From Zea mays (lineage: Eukaryota > Streptophyta > Magnoliopsida > Poales > Poaceae), in NCBI RefSeq assembly GCF_902167145.1, contig NC_050104.1, positions 107,519,849 to 107,583,848 of the forward strand: a DNA stretch of 64,000 bases, in the 5' to 3' direction. A program made the translations under genes and the position numbers. This document shows, piece by piece, positions 23,408 to 36,300 of the stretch. Each line of letters opens with the position of its first letter. Positions within the stretch are counted from its first letter, which is position 1. Below the pieces are notes generated by a model. That model did not search any database and had not been told where the DNA came from. It saw nothing but the letters and a program-made list of their open reading frames with translations.

Positions 23408-24099
23408 TGTTGGTCACTTGTTCTCAAATGCTATAAATCAAGAGCAAGGCAACACAATTGTTAATGGTTAAAGGCCTTTGTCCTTCGAAGCATTATTTCC
23501 TCTCGGATATAATGATCTTCAGACGAAGGGTCACGAAGAGCATACTTCGTCATTTTAACATATGGATGTGAATATAAACGAGAAAGTAAAGGAACACTAA
23601 GGAATGAAGATTATGATGACAATATATCAATGATCTATTCATTCTTATATTTCATAAACACGAATAAACATCAATAATATTCATATTACATCAGTACCTT
23701 TGGCTTGCCAGAAGGTAAGGGTGCGAGAATGACGCGAGAGTGATTACAAACCAACGTGAACAGGACGGTGTTACTGTTCATCTATTTATAGGCACGAGAC
23801 GTAGCCCGGGTAAAAGTACATTTATGTCCCTGGTAACTATCTATAATATCAACAAGAATTATTAAGGACTCTATGGTCTTTATCCTTTTCAGTCGTTATC
23901 ATACTTGAGCTTCGTCAACATGTTCAGCCGAAGTCCTTTGGCTTCTAGCTTCGTCGCCCACTCTTTATTTTCCTTCGTTCTGTTATAAAATAAGTTCTCC
24001 ATCCCAAAGATGAAGCTTCCTATAACTATTCGTAATCATGCTGAAAACATATGGTTAGTCACATTTTTTAGGACCTTCGGAAGAGGAAGGCCCCCAACA
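23408..24099 (-). mobile_element. Solo gypsy-type LTR, 692 bp
   Basis: On the minus strand it begins TGTTGGGGGCCTTCCTCTTC and ends GAACAAGTGACCAACA, the same ends as the LTRs of the element at 4265-11611, and it has a TATA-like GCCTATAAATAGATG. It is flanked by a perfect 5-bp target duplication AGACC (23403-23407 and 24100-24104). One LTR with an intact duplication is the expected product of unequal recombination between the two LTRs of a full element. Confidence 0.92.
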
Positions 24100-24104
24100 A
24101 GACC

Positions 24105-26447
24105 GAACTCTCTGCAAGGTACTTCACACGTCGAAGCCTCTTGCTAGCTTTACAATGGAAGCAAGTCAAAACTCCAAGCTTAAGAGCACAAGATCGTAGC
24201 ACACACTCTTCTCTATTGCTCTCTCATGAGGCAATATCACGAATCACACTAGAATGGCTATCACTTGCTTAATTCTCTCTATTGTGGCACTTAGGAGGCT
24301 TTTAATCAATTGGGAGTGTTGCTCTAGCTTGTAGGAGTTATTGCTCAACTCGTGTGTATTGAATGGGTAGGTTAGGGGTGTATTTATTGCCCCTAACTAC
24401 CCAAATAGCCATTGTGGACAATCCCCACTTTCTACAAGTGCACTGGACCACCTACAATAATGGTCTGGTGCACCACCAGACCTCTATCAGTCTATCCGCT
24501 CAGTGACCATTCTGATAGAAGGCTATCTTGTCGGGTGGCATCGAACTGGTCTGATGCACCACCGAACCCTGTTGTGTGTGTCGCCTCGTAATTTAGCCAT
24601 GGGTCCTGAAGCCAACCATTGAACTCTGATAGGTCTGGTGCTCATCCGACCAAGTCCAGTGTGCCATGGTCTTTAGCTCTTCAAAATAGTCTCTCTGCAT
24701 AAATGGTTTGATGCACCACTAGACTCGTCTGGTGCACCATCCCACACAAGCCTATAATAGACCTTCTCTGCGTAACCAGTCTGGTGACCAACCGGACTGG
24801 TCCGACACACACTGGACTTGGTTCGATGCGCCGTAGAGCAGTACACTTAAGTCCTTCTTGGGCTTTCCTTGTTTGTCTTCATTTGGATGTCTTCATGAGC
24901 ATTCCTATGATTTAGACAAACATATCTAGAGTTTGTCCAACTAGTCTAAGTCATTGTTCTTCACCTTTTTTATTTCTCCAACTTAGATTCCAATTCTAGC
25001 TCAAACTTAGCTCTAATGCACCTTTTTCAAAGTCTGAACTTTTCAATCCCTCTAAGGTGCTTAAATACATTTCTAAGGGCATTTAGAATTTATCCAAACA
25101 CATGAACTACTTATAGCTCATATTTTCCAATTATGCCCTTTTAGCCTTATGTTGGGCTATTGTTTGTATTGAATACTTCAATTTTATTCTTATGAACGTG
25201 CATTCATTCACTTATTAAACTAGTTAGTCCATAAGGTTGTGATGGTCATCAAACACCAAAACCAATTTAGAAATGACTTAAATCCCATTTCCCTTTAAAA
25301 ACCCACATTACTCCACCTAAGTTGTTACTTAACTATCAAAATCAAACAAGGTCCTTACAATGCGCACTGAGCAAGGGACTTAGAAAGCATGTAAACTGAC
25401 ACATTCGCTCTAAAGTTCACCAAACGTGTTTGATGTTGCACTGGGTACCACATTAGATAGGGAAGTCAGAGAGCATGTAAAATGCGCACTTTAACTCTAA
25501 CATTGACACATAATAACAACTAGTTTCTAACCTTTTGGGATTATAAACATGTCTAGTACCCCAATTTTAGCCCGTCGGTAGGGAACCATTTGATTTTATT
25601 GTGGGTCTATAAATATCCCTTGTGGCTCACATTTTGGTACCTCATACACCTATGAACACCTTTTGGGACCGTAGAAACACACTGCACTCACTTGCATCTT
25701 GTAGATTATCATTTAGGAGAGATTGGAGAGCTCCTAGTGAATCGCAAATGGTTCTTGTGAAAGGCCCGCAAAGATCAACTCTAATGGATTCGTGGCTAGT
25801 TATAGTTTTTTCACTAGTGTGGTTCTTATGACTTCTTAATTGTGGGCATGGTATGTGATGCCAATTAGCACGTGAACCATTTAGCTTGAACTTGCCATAA
25901 TGAGGACGTAGGTCACCGACAAGCAACCAAACCTCTAGGATAATCATCGTATTCAAATCCATTGCCTAATTCACTATCACACTTACATTTGCATTGATAT
26001 CATTTTCTAGTGAGATAGTTGATTTGTAACCAAGTTGTATTTATTTCTCTAGTATAACTACTTAGTTTTTAGTTGCTACTTGAGTGAAATCATCTTAGAG
26101 ACCTAGCAACTAGAATTGTTTAAAGGGCTTGTTTTGAGAAATAAAGCTAGAGCAAGTATTCTCTTTCACTCCGTCTCTTATACTAATTATCTTTACTCTA
26201 GTATCTTTTGGCATGGATGATTATTCTTATAGCCCATTCACCCTTGTGTAACCATATAGATCCTACTAGTGAGGCACATGGATGAGGCCTAATCAACAAG
26301 ACCGATGCATATTTTTTAAAATGGTTATATTTAAATTAAAAGAGTTTTGTTTTTGTCGTTAAAAAAATTAAATTATAGTTTTGAAAATAATCACTCTATT
26401 TCATCTTATTATTTTTTAAGTTTTGAACTAGAGCTTATAACCATCGA
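24105..26447. other. Degenerate repeat, possibly CACTA-like, no gene
   Basis: Between about 24440 and 24850 the motif TCTGGTGCACCACCAGACC and its inverted or altered forms occur many times. Such subterminal repeats are common in maize CACTA elements. The same kind of motif appears at 11930-11980. No transposase and no CACTA terminus could be fixed. The rest (24900-26447) is AT-rich with no gene. Confidence 0.4.
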
Positions 26448-26475
26448 CTAGTTTGATACTCGTGCATTGCTACGG
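26448..26475 (-). mobile_element. Isolated Helitron 3' terminus (Helitron 3 remnant)
   Basis: On the minus strand the sequence reads CCGTAGCAATGCACGAGTAT followed by CAAACTAG, a slightly diverged copy of the 3' ends of the other two Helitrons, and an A on the plus strand precedes CTAG as it should. A matching 5' end to the right was not found before the MLO gene, so this is probably a truncated or decayed Helitron. Confidence 0.6.
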
Positions 26476-26669
26476 TTTCTATATATCACGAGTAGACTTT
26501 GTTTTAATAAAACATAAAAATATGTGTGTTCTGTTGATTAGATGAGTGTGAATGTGGAGCCAATAACCAAGACTTGAATCTCACCTGTGTATAATTTTAC
26601 TTTATTTTTTATATAAAGCGGGAAGAGCAAGGTTGAAGCATGATGACCGTGGAACCTTGCAAACTCATG

Positions 26670-26671
<2 letters not shown>

Positions 26672-26713
<42 letters not shown>
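26672..26713. repeat. (GAT)n microsatellite
   Basis: About 14 perfect GAT/TGA trinucleotides, 0.6 kb upstream of the MLO start codon. Confidence 0.95.
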
Positions 26714-27341
26714 GAGATATTAAGTTGTTTTCGAAACTAAACTCACTGTTTCACTTGTAACTATGCAACTAACACATAGGAGCGCTAGAACTACGGGCCT
26801 ACCAAGCGAATTCCGAACTGCAAGCCCACTCTGTCCGCCCGACGCGCAGACCACGCCTGGGCCGTCAAGCCTCCAGATGAGATGACCGCCCTCCAACCTC
26901 GCGTGGGCTTGGGCATGCCGACGAGGCCACCTCCAGACCTCCTGAATCCTGAATTCATGATGCCTCACGCGGCGCCAGCACTGGGAGGTAGCCGTTGCCA
27001 TGACATCGGTCGCCATCAGGCATCAGGGGAGGAGGCCGGTGGCCGAAGCAAAGCAACTCCGATGTGGCCGGGGAGGTAGCCTACTGCCCCCTACCCCCGT
27101 AGAGGCGTAGACCCGTACCCACTCCGCGAGCGAGGGATGGAATCTGACGGGTGGCCGCACGCGGGAGGCAACCGAGAGGCGCGCAGGGCACGCCGATTCC
27201 TTCCTTGCCGCCGCGGTCGCTCGGCAATCGCGTGCGCCCGCTGCTTTAACCTCTCGGCTTTGTCTTCGCTAGCCGACCAATTGTTGGGCCGCCGCTAGCA
27301 GGAGCCAGGTCGCGCCGACAGCAGCAGTTGGAAGAGGATCC
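26714..27341 (+). promoter_or_regulatory. Upstream region and 5' UTR of the MLO gene
   Basis: GC content rises sharply from about 26780 towards the start codon, as is usual for grass promoters and first exons. There is no obvious TATA box. The transcription start cannot be fixed from sequence. Open frames here (26720-27079) lack homology and splice context and are not called. Confidence 0.45.
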
Positions 27342-30300
27342 ATGGGGAAGGAGGCGACGCTTGCGTTCACGCCCACCTGGGTGGTGGCCATCGTATGCCT
27401 CGTCATCGTCTCTATCTCCCTCGCCGCTGAGCGCTCACTCCATTACCTCGGCAAGGTACGTGGTCTATCGATGCAGATGTGGCGTTTCTGCGGTTCTAGT
27501 TCGGAAAACCCGGCGAATGTACTGATATAATAACAAGAGTTTTAGACATCACTTGATGGGAAGCAGAGCGACGTGCTCCTTTCTGCCATCCATTCACAAG
27601 CTCGTGCTAGCCATGTCTGGCCTTCAGTTAGCTAGTTAAGGTGATGAACTTATGATGCCATGGGCGTTGCATTGAGTTGGTACTCCCATCTTGCTTTGAG
27701 ATGCTTTAGAGGTTATTGAAATTGGGGATAATGTGGGATTCTGCCTAACCTGTGTGGCTGTTTTACACCTGAAGTCTTCCCCTCTTTAGCGGGTATTTAG
27801 TTTTAGGGACTAAAGTTTAGATCATGTCACATTGAATATTTGAATGCCAAATACAAGTATTAAATATATAGTTTAGTTAAAAAATTAAATTTATAGATGA
27901 AGTCTAAACGGCGAGATAACTTTTTTTAACTTAATTAATCCATGATTAGCAAATGTTTATTGTAGCATCACATAAGCAAATCATGTGTTAAGTTGCATGC
28001 ACCAACCAATTCAACCTAAAAGTTTAAGCTGATAAAAAGAGATAAGCAATTCATTTATATTATATTATAACACTCGCCCTCACGTCGAGCCTCTTTTAGT
28101 TCTTAGACGTGGAATAGAAGCGAACAACAATTATTATTTTTAATTGCGCTAACCAGTATTCGATCTCGTGACCTCTGGCTTTGATACCATATTAAGTTGC
28201 ATTTACCAACCAATTTAACCCAAAAGCTTAAGCTGATGGGAGAAGGTGGACAATTCACTTATATTATATATTCTGATATCATGAACTAATTAGGTCTAAT
28301 AAATTCGTATTGTCATTTAGTCTTTATTTGTGTAATTAATAATGTAATTACAATACATTTAATACTTCTAACTAGCATCTAAATATCCGATGCGACATGG
28401 ACTAAAATTTAGTAGGGAGAAACAAATGGACCCTTAGGGGAGTTGGAGTTTGGAACCTACTTCCATTTCAAATTGTAGGCTGTTTTAGTTTTGTCCTAAG
28501 TATTTTTTTAAACTTTTTACAAGGTTTATAGAAAAATGCATTGAATTTGTCCATTTACACACCATGTCGTTTTTCCTTTCGGCAAGGCAATTTATTAGCA
28601 TCTAATTCTATTTATCTTCCTAACTACCAAATTATTCAATAAGAGCGTCTTCAAGAGGCTCTTTATATCTTTCCTAATTTACAGGAATAGATATTAGCGA
28701 AAAAAACCTCCAACAACCTCTTCAATTGGATATGTAATTATAGAGTTAGACACCCTCTATTTTGGATTACTCGCTAGCCAAAGATGAAGAGCAAGGATGG
28801 CTCTCTAGACTGCGCATAATATGTAGAAAACTTGGGAAAAGTTATTGTAGGGTACAAAGTTGTAGAAAACATTTTTTCCTAAAATAACTCTCTAAACGAT
28901 AATTTAGAGAATATATTTTAGAAAGGCTCATGGAGATGCTCTAAGCTTCACCCAGTTTCCTTTTTATTTTAATAAATTATTCCTGATTTAATGGGAAGTT
29001 ATGTCAATGACCCATAGTTGTCTGCTATTTTGTGTCGAAGGACTTAAGTTATAATGTTTTTTATTTAAGAAAGCGCCATTGAAATGACAAAGATATTAGT
29101 GATTAACTTTGATTTTTGCACATTTTTAAAAGGCGCACAATAAATCAATCATGTTTTAACAGTAATTTGAATTTAAAAAAGGCAGACCAGTGCTAGAAGG
29201 CCCCACATGAGTAGAGTTTAGGGAAGAGATAAAACGAGGTAAGCCTTCCTACCTATTGGAGATGAAACCCTAACCCTAATAGGGTTGGGAACTATATTTA
29301 TAATAGAGAGATGTTGGGCCTAAGCCCATTACACAATACCCATTACAACACAAACACAATAATCTAACACCCCACACATTCGAAACTCTAGCCACAACAG
29401 ATGTTGAGACTGGACCGAAACTCCTCAAACACCGACGTAGTGAGGCTCTTAGTGAAGATGTCGGTGGACTGAGAAGTGGTCGGGACATGAAGAACCCACA
29501 CATCTCCGACGGTGACCCATTTGTGAACGAAGTAGAGGTCGAGCTCGACATGCTTCATGCGTTGATGCTGGACGGGGTTGGTGGAGAGGTACATGGTGCT
29601 AGCGTTGTCACAATAGACAAGGGTGCTCCTCGTCAACGGACTGTGGAGCTCCTGGAGCAGCTGTCGAAGCCACGCTGTCTCGGTGACGTTGTTAGCCACA
29701 ACGTGGTACTCGGCCTTGGCGCTGGAGCGGGTGACGACTGGCTGCCGCTTCGAAGACCAGGAGATGAGGCTGTCGCCAAGGAACACGGAGAAATCGGAAG
29801 TGGACCGACGCGTGTCGGGATAGCTATCCCAGTCAGTGTCCATGTAGACGACGAGGTCGGTGGTCGCGGATCGTCGAAGAAGAAGGTCGAAGTCGGTGGT
29901 GCCTTAGAGGTACCGCAGGATCCACTTCATAGCGGCGAAATGTGTCTCCCGTGGGGCATGCATATGGAGGCACACCTGCTGGACGACATAGCCGATGTCG
30001 GGACGGGTGAAGACATGGTACTGCAGGGCCCCGATGAGATTCCGATAGCTGGTCTGATCAGCCACTGGAGGGCCGATGTCAGAGGAGACCTTGCCCTGAG
30101 TCAGTAGCGAAGCTAGCAAATAATTTATCGGGGTCATCAGTATTATCTACTGGATCTTTACTACAGAACTTTTGTTATTAACACCGTTTTTCTATTAGAT
30201 ATTCAAAAAATTACCGAGGTCAGCTGACCCCAAAATAAGGGCTGGCTCCGCCCTGCCCTGAGTGTCCACCGGAGTCGTGCAAGGCTTACAATCAGCCATG

Positions 30301-33300
30301 CCAGCGTGCTCCAGGATGTTAATGATGTACTGGCACTGGTGGAGGAACAGGCCCTGGGCCGGCGCTCGACGGTGATCCCCAGGAAGTGGTGCAGCTCACT
30401 TAGGTCCTTCATGGTGAACTCCTGCTAGAGAGAGGAGATGATGCACCACAGGAGGTCGGGGGAGGAGGCCGTGAGGACGATGTCGTCGTTGTATAGGAGG
30501 AGGTATGTACTATCTAGGCCGCGGCAAAAGACGAACAGGGAGGGTTTCGCCTTGGCCTCGATGAAGCCCTGTGAAATCAAGAAGGTGGCAAAGCGACTGT
30601 ACCAAGCTTGGGGAGCCTGCTTGAGGCCGTAGAGGGACCTTTTGAGCTTGCAGACCATGTCGGGGTGAGCTGGGTCAACAAAGCCCACAGGCTGAGAGCA
30701 GTACATCGTCTCTGTCAGGGTGCCGTAGAGGAAGGTATTCTTGACATCAAGCTGATACACTAGCCAGGCCCATGAGAGAGCCAGAGTCAGAACAGTCCAG
30801 ATGGTACCAGGCTTGACCACAGGGCTGAAGATCTCGTCATAGTCAACCCCGGGACGCTAGGTGAAGCCCCGTAGGACCCAGCGAGCCTTGTACCGATCCA
30901 GAGAGCCGTCTGCCTTCAACTTGTGCTTGAAGATCCACTTCCCAGTGACCACATTGGCACTAGAGGGGCGTGGCACCAGGTCCCAGGTGTGGTTCGCCTG
31001 TAAGGCCTCATACTCTTCCATAGCGCGTTGCCAGCTGGGGTCGGCGAGCGCAACACGAACAGACGATGGCTCGGGGGAGAGCGCCGAAGAGGTGGTCGTG
31101 GAGAGGACTAGTCGTTCGATAGGCTGGAGGACACCAGCGGCCCATCGCGTGACCATTGGGTGGACGTGCCCGGGGTCCCGGTGGAGGGCAACAGAGTGAT
31201 ACACTGGTAGCTCTAGGTGGGAGGGAGCCGAGGCAGCAGCCCGACCACGTCATTGGTAGACGTGGACAAGTTCCACGAAGCGCGACGAAGAGGTCGCATC
31301 GGCGGAGGATGGCGTGGCTGCGCATGGTAGCGCGGGGGACGCCGGGGCCGCATGTGGCAGCGTGCGAGACGTCGGGGCCGCGCGTGGCGGCACAGGCGTG
31401 GGAGAGGTCGAGGACGCGCGTGGCGGCGCAAAAGACGTCGGGGTCGTGCGGGCAGCACGAGGGGGGCGTGGTCACGCAGGGCACGACAGAGGGAGCAAGG
31501 GAGGGAGTAACATAGTCTGCCTTGAGGAGGGCGTCGTACTCTAAGATGGAAGCAACAGAAGAAGAGACGGAGAAAGGGAAGTCAAACTCGTCGAAGACAC
31601 GTGACGAGAGATGAGAACTCGGTGAGTGGAGAGGTCGAGGCACCGGTACCCCCTTGTGATCAGGAGAGTACCCAAGGAAAACACAACGAGTGGAATGGGG
31701 CGCAAGCTTGTGAGGGGCAGTGGCAGAAAGATTAGGATAGCAGGCACACCTGAACACACGAAGGTGATCGTAAGAGGGAGAGATGCCAAAGAGAGCAAAG
31801 TAGGGGTGGGGTAAGGCACTGCCTTGTTGGGGAGGCGGTTGAGCAGCAGCGGCCAACCCCTCAGCCCAATAGTGGGCGGGAAGGGAGGTCTGGAAGAGCA
31901 AGGAAGACATGACGTTGTTCGCGATGCGGATCATGTGTTCTGCCTGATCGTTTTGAGAAGAAGTATAGGGGCACGACATCCTCAGCTGAGTGCCATGGAA
32001 GAGGAAGAAGGAACGATACGTGGAGTTGTCAAACTCCCTCTCGTTGTCACATTGGACAGCCCAGACGTTGCGTCCAAACTGAGTGGAAACCCAAGCGAAG
32101 AAGTGAGAAAGGGTGGGGAACATATCAGACTTCAAGCACAAGGGAAAAGTCCATAAGTAATGTGACTAGTCATCCAGAATGAGCAGACAATATTTATTGC
32201 CAGAAACGCTGAGTACAGGGGATGTCCGGACATCACTGTGAACAAGGTTAAAAATGCCTGCTGCTCTATGAGAGGAGCAAGAAAAAGGAAGTCTAACATG
32301 TCTACCTAACTGATAGGCATGACAGAAATGATCAAAAGACCCCCGACTACAAGAGATGACAGAATTGCTAGACAGCTTCAACATCACATCATGCTCGGGA
32401 TGGCCATGGTGGTGGTGCCAAGTGATGAACAAGGTAGCAGTGGTCAAGGCATGCGGGGTGGAGGTCGAGGAAAGGGAGGCAGACAGGCGAAGGGTGTAGA
32501 GCGGCCCAGTGCTGTCACATCGCGCGAGAAGGGTCCTAATAGTGAGATCCTTCACAGACAAGCCAAAGGGGTCAAACTCCATAGAACAAGAGTTGTCAGT
32601 GGTAAATTGACGAACAGAGAGAAGACTCTGAATAATGCTAAGAGACTAAGTGTCCCACCCGCCACCCTAAGGGCCCCACGACTCCACGAGGGCGCAGGAG
32701 AGGAGGGCGGGGCAGGCAGAAGACCCGTCTAGAGCTGAGGTGGGGCCGGTGGAGCGGCATAAAAGGTCGGCTGGGGCATGACCGGACGCGGTGGAGAATG
32801 ACCTGCAGGCGATCCAGGCCACATGGAGATAGAGTCGGTCCATGGGTTATAGAAGGACGGCCAGGGGCCGGTGCCTCGAGCCGCTGGTGGACCACCATGG
32901 CCGCCGCCGCGACCACGACGACCACCGCCAGAGCCGGTAGCTAAACGGGGAGCGTCAGAGGGCGGTGGAGGAGCGCTCTAGTGAGAGTGCACCCCCAGAG
33001 GCAGTAGGGACAGCCTGCTGGGCTTGCCCCCCAAGGTTAGCAGTGTAGAGGGTCGTCGCGGCGTCGGTGGTGGTGGCGGCCGCAGTCGTGAGCTCCTCGA
33101 GCAGGAGGTCATTGCGAACCCGAGCGAAAGACGGGAACGGGGAGATCCGTGTGAGGATGGCGCGCAGGTGCGCGTAGCTTGGACTGAGCCCACGCAGGAG
33201 GTTGAGGACAAGCGTCTCATCCGTGGCGGCAACTGGAGGCGGCCGTCCATGGCGGCAACTAGAGGCGGCAGAAGAACGGGAGGAAGCGCCGACGGGGGAG

Positions 33301-36300
33301 GGGAGGGAGAGCTCGCTGGCGGCTGGGGAGAGGAGCGCCGACAGGGGGAGGTGAGGGAGAGCTCGCCGGCGGCTACAATGGCGGCTGGGTGGGGAGAGAA
33401 ACTAAGTCTAGCTGATACCATATTGGAGATGAAACCCTAACCCTAACAGGGTTGGGAACCGTATTTATAATAGAGAGAGGTTGGGTCTAAGCCCATTACA
33501 CAGGACCCATTACAACACAAACACAATACTCTAACACTATCCACAAATTTGGATTGTGGGGAGTCTGTTTTGAACCTATGACCTGGTGACTCGGTGAGAT
33601 AACTCTCACCATTAAACCAGGCCTGCCTTTCAATAGTAATTTGAATATTCAACTTATTTTATTTGATTACCTCCTGTTTTTTTATCATCTTTACTCGTGC
33701 AGTATCTGGAGTGTAAGAAGCAGAAAGCGCTTTTTTCAGCTCTACAGAGACTAAAAGAAGGTAGCATTCTTGGAAGATCTTGATTGCTATGAAAAATTAT
33801 CAATATCCATAGTGCCATCACTGGGTCATCTTTGTGCCTTGTCAACAGAAAAGCACTGCGTGTGATTTCATTAACCACGTAGGAGATAACCGCGTGTGAT
33901 TTCATTAACAAAGAGTATCATAAAAAAACACATCATAGCTGAAGGAAACAATGCAAATGGATGGAAATGTTTTCATGACCAAGGGCACAGTGCAATTTCT
34001 TCAATTTGTGACTTTGCACATAGTTTTGTTTATTTTTGTCTAATATGGTTCTATGGTTATGCTTGCAGAGCTAATGCTTCTCGGATTCATTTCATTCGTC
34101 CTGAGTCTCTCCCAAGGTTTTATTGTTAGCATTTGCATTCCAGAAACTTCTACTGACTTCATGCTTCCATGCAATAGAGGCAACTCCAGAGTTGCAGAAG
34201 AAGGTGCTAAAATTTGCAACAAAAAGGTTAGGGTATATCATATTTCCATATATTACATGAATTTATAATGTTGGATAATAAGGTTTTCTGTCACATCAAA
34301 CAAAGTAAAGTAGTGCTGTGCAAAAATGTTTTCAAGAATGAACATGGTGAAAGCAATAGGCCTGCTCTGTTTCAGGGTGATGTTCCCTTGCTATCACTGG
34401 AGGCATTACATCAGCTGCACATTTTCATATTTGTACTTGGTTTAGTCCATGTTGTGTTCTGCGCTACAACAATATCATTTAGTGGGGCCAAGGTATATAT
34501 GTGAATGTAGATCTGTGTTGCTATGATAATGTTTGTAGGCAATAAACTTACAGTTGCTAAAATTTGGTAGATGAGAAAGTGGAAGCATTGGGAAACAGAA
34601 ATTCACAGAGAAGTACATGAGAAGTGTATGTCATTTACCTATCTTATTGTTTCCTTTATTTAATATTAAAAGATACTACCTCCGTTCACAAATATATGAC
34701 ACTGTTGACTTTTTTTTTGAAAACTTTGACCACTCGTCTTATTTAAAAATGTAAAATTTTAAGTCAAGCACAAACTACCTTTAGTGATAAAACAAATCAC
34801 AAAAAAATGACAACTCATTATTTTTTTAATAAGACGAGCGGTCAAAGTTTTTTTTAAAAAGTCAACAGTGTCAAATATTTATGAACGTAGGGAGTACCTT
34901 GTAGGTTCCCTACATTTTCTTACACAAAACTATAGTAGAATATGCATTTTAAGGTATTTTCCTTGAATACATAACACAGAGCAAAAAGATTGGCTCTTTT
35001 CGGCTAGTTCTGTGGTATTGAAGATACAAGTGAATATATAGGCTGTCTCTAGGAATTTAGGGCCCTGGCGTGAAATGCAAAATATGGGTCAAATTTGAAA
35101 ATTTGTATAACCAAAGCATATTTTGATTGCAGTATAATACAAACCTCAATAAATAGAAAGAACATATACATGAATTCTGTAACAATGATTTAATCAAAAT
35201 CAAGTAACTAACGATTCAAACAATACATGAATTATAGATTTATAGCAAGATTTTTTCGATAAAGGAAGCTTTTATTTAAATACCAAGTATGATACATCAA
35301 GAAGATACAAAGCCTTGGTACAGCTTCCGGCATCTGCTTAACGCACACAGCCAGCTAAAGATCAAAATAAAAAGAAAACATCATAGTCCCATGCTAGGAG
35401 CATTCAATCCGAAGACTAGATCGCCATCCATGTGCCTGGGAGAAAAACAACGTGGCCACCCGCACCAAGAGCTGCGATCCGGCTACAACCAAATCCTGCA
35501 AATCCTCCCGCTGGAGGATAGCCCAGCTAGAGAGCCAGCGGGCCGCCAATTGGATAACCTGTAAAGGAGAGCAAAAGAGTTTTTTTCTTAAAAACTAAGT
35601 CGTTCCTACAGAGCCAGAGACCCAACACAAGACCGTTGCTCCAAGCAGAAACAAAGATCTGCTATTTTTATTGAAGTTGCGAGCCCAAGACCCAAACAAA
35701 TGATCCACATTTTCTGGTTGAGCAAAACCTGTAACCAACTGCAAAATGCCCCATACCGACCGGGCCTAGCGACATTCAAAAAACAGATGATTAATAGTTT
35801 CCTGCTTATGTCAAAAAACATAGTCTAAGCTTCCTTTCCAGTTTCGCTTAGCTAAATTATTTTTTGTGAGGATTACTCCGCGTCGCAAAAACCATAAGAA
35901 GATTTTAATTTTCAAAGGGGCCTTTAGTTTCCATATTTCTTTATTCACTTTCGAGACAGCTCAGCCTATTTGTGGCCACCCTAGTAAAAATCTTATAACT
36001 CACGTTAAGTAGACAGATCGGTCTATATTGTTGAATGACATTTGCCTCCTGAATCTTCGGGATCAGGGTAATAACCCCGAAGTTAAGACTGAAAAGCGGA
36101 AGATCTCCTTTAGAGAGATCCCAAAACATCTGCATTAGGTCCCTCTTGACGGTTTCCCAGAAATGCTGATAGAATTCAGCTGAAAGCCATCCGGACCTGC
36201 TGCTTTGTTTAGTTTCATTGAGAAAATAGCCTCATTGATCTCTCTTTCAGTAAAGTCAGCCGTAATAAAATTATTCTCCCAGCTAGAAACTTGAGGCATA

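Larger units (their letters stand above)
29254..33536 (-). mobile_element. Copia LTR retrotransposon, minus strand, in MLO intron 1
   Basis: 4.28 kb with two very short LTRs of 116 bp (29254-29369 and 33421-33536). On the minus strand the LTR starts TGTTAG, and it lies next to the primer site TGGTATCAG (reverse complement at 33412-33420). The LTR copies differ at about 8 of 116 positions by eye. Target duplication is ambiguous: CTACC/CTATC with one mismatch, or CTAT if the end is placed three bases inside. The coding region runs gag, protease/integrase, RT, RNase H, the copia order. Most of gag is missing compared with the sister element at 37193-42862, and a MITE interrupts it at 30102-30255. 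Clearly inactive. Confidence 0.9.

Noticed and set aside
29487..30107. 206-codon plus-strand ORF
   Set aside because: It is the reverse shadow of the copia RNase H region, which is GC-rich and so leaves long open frames on the other strand. No domain of its own.
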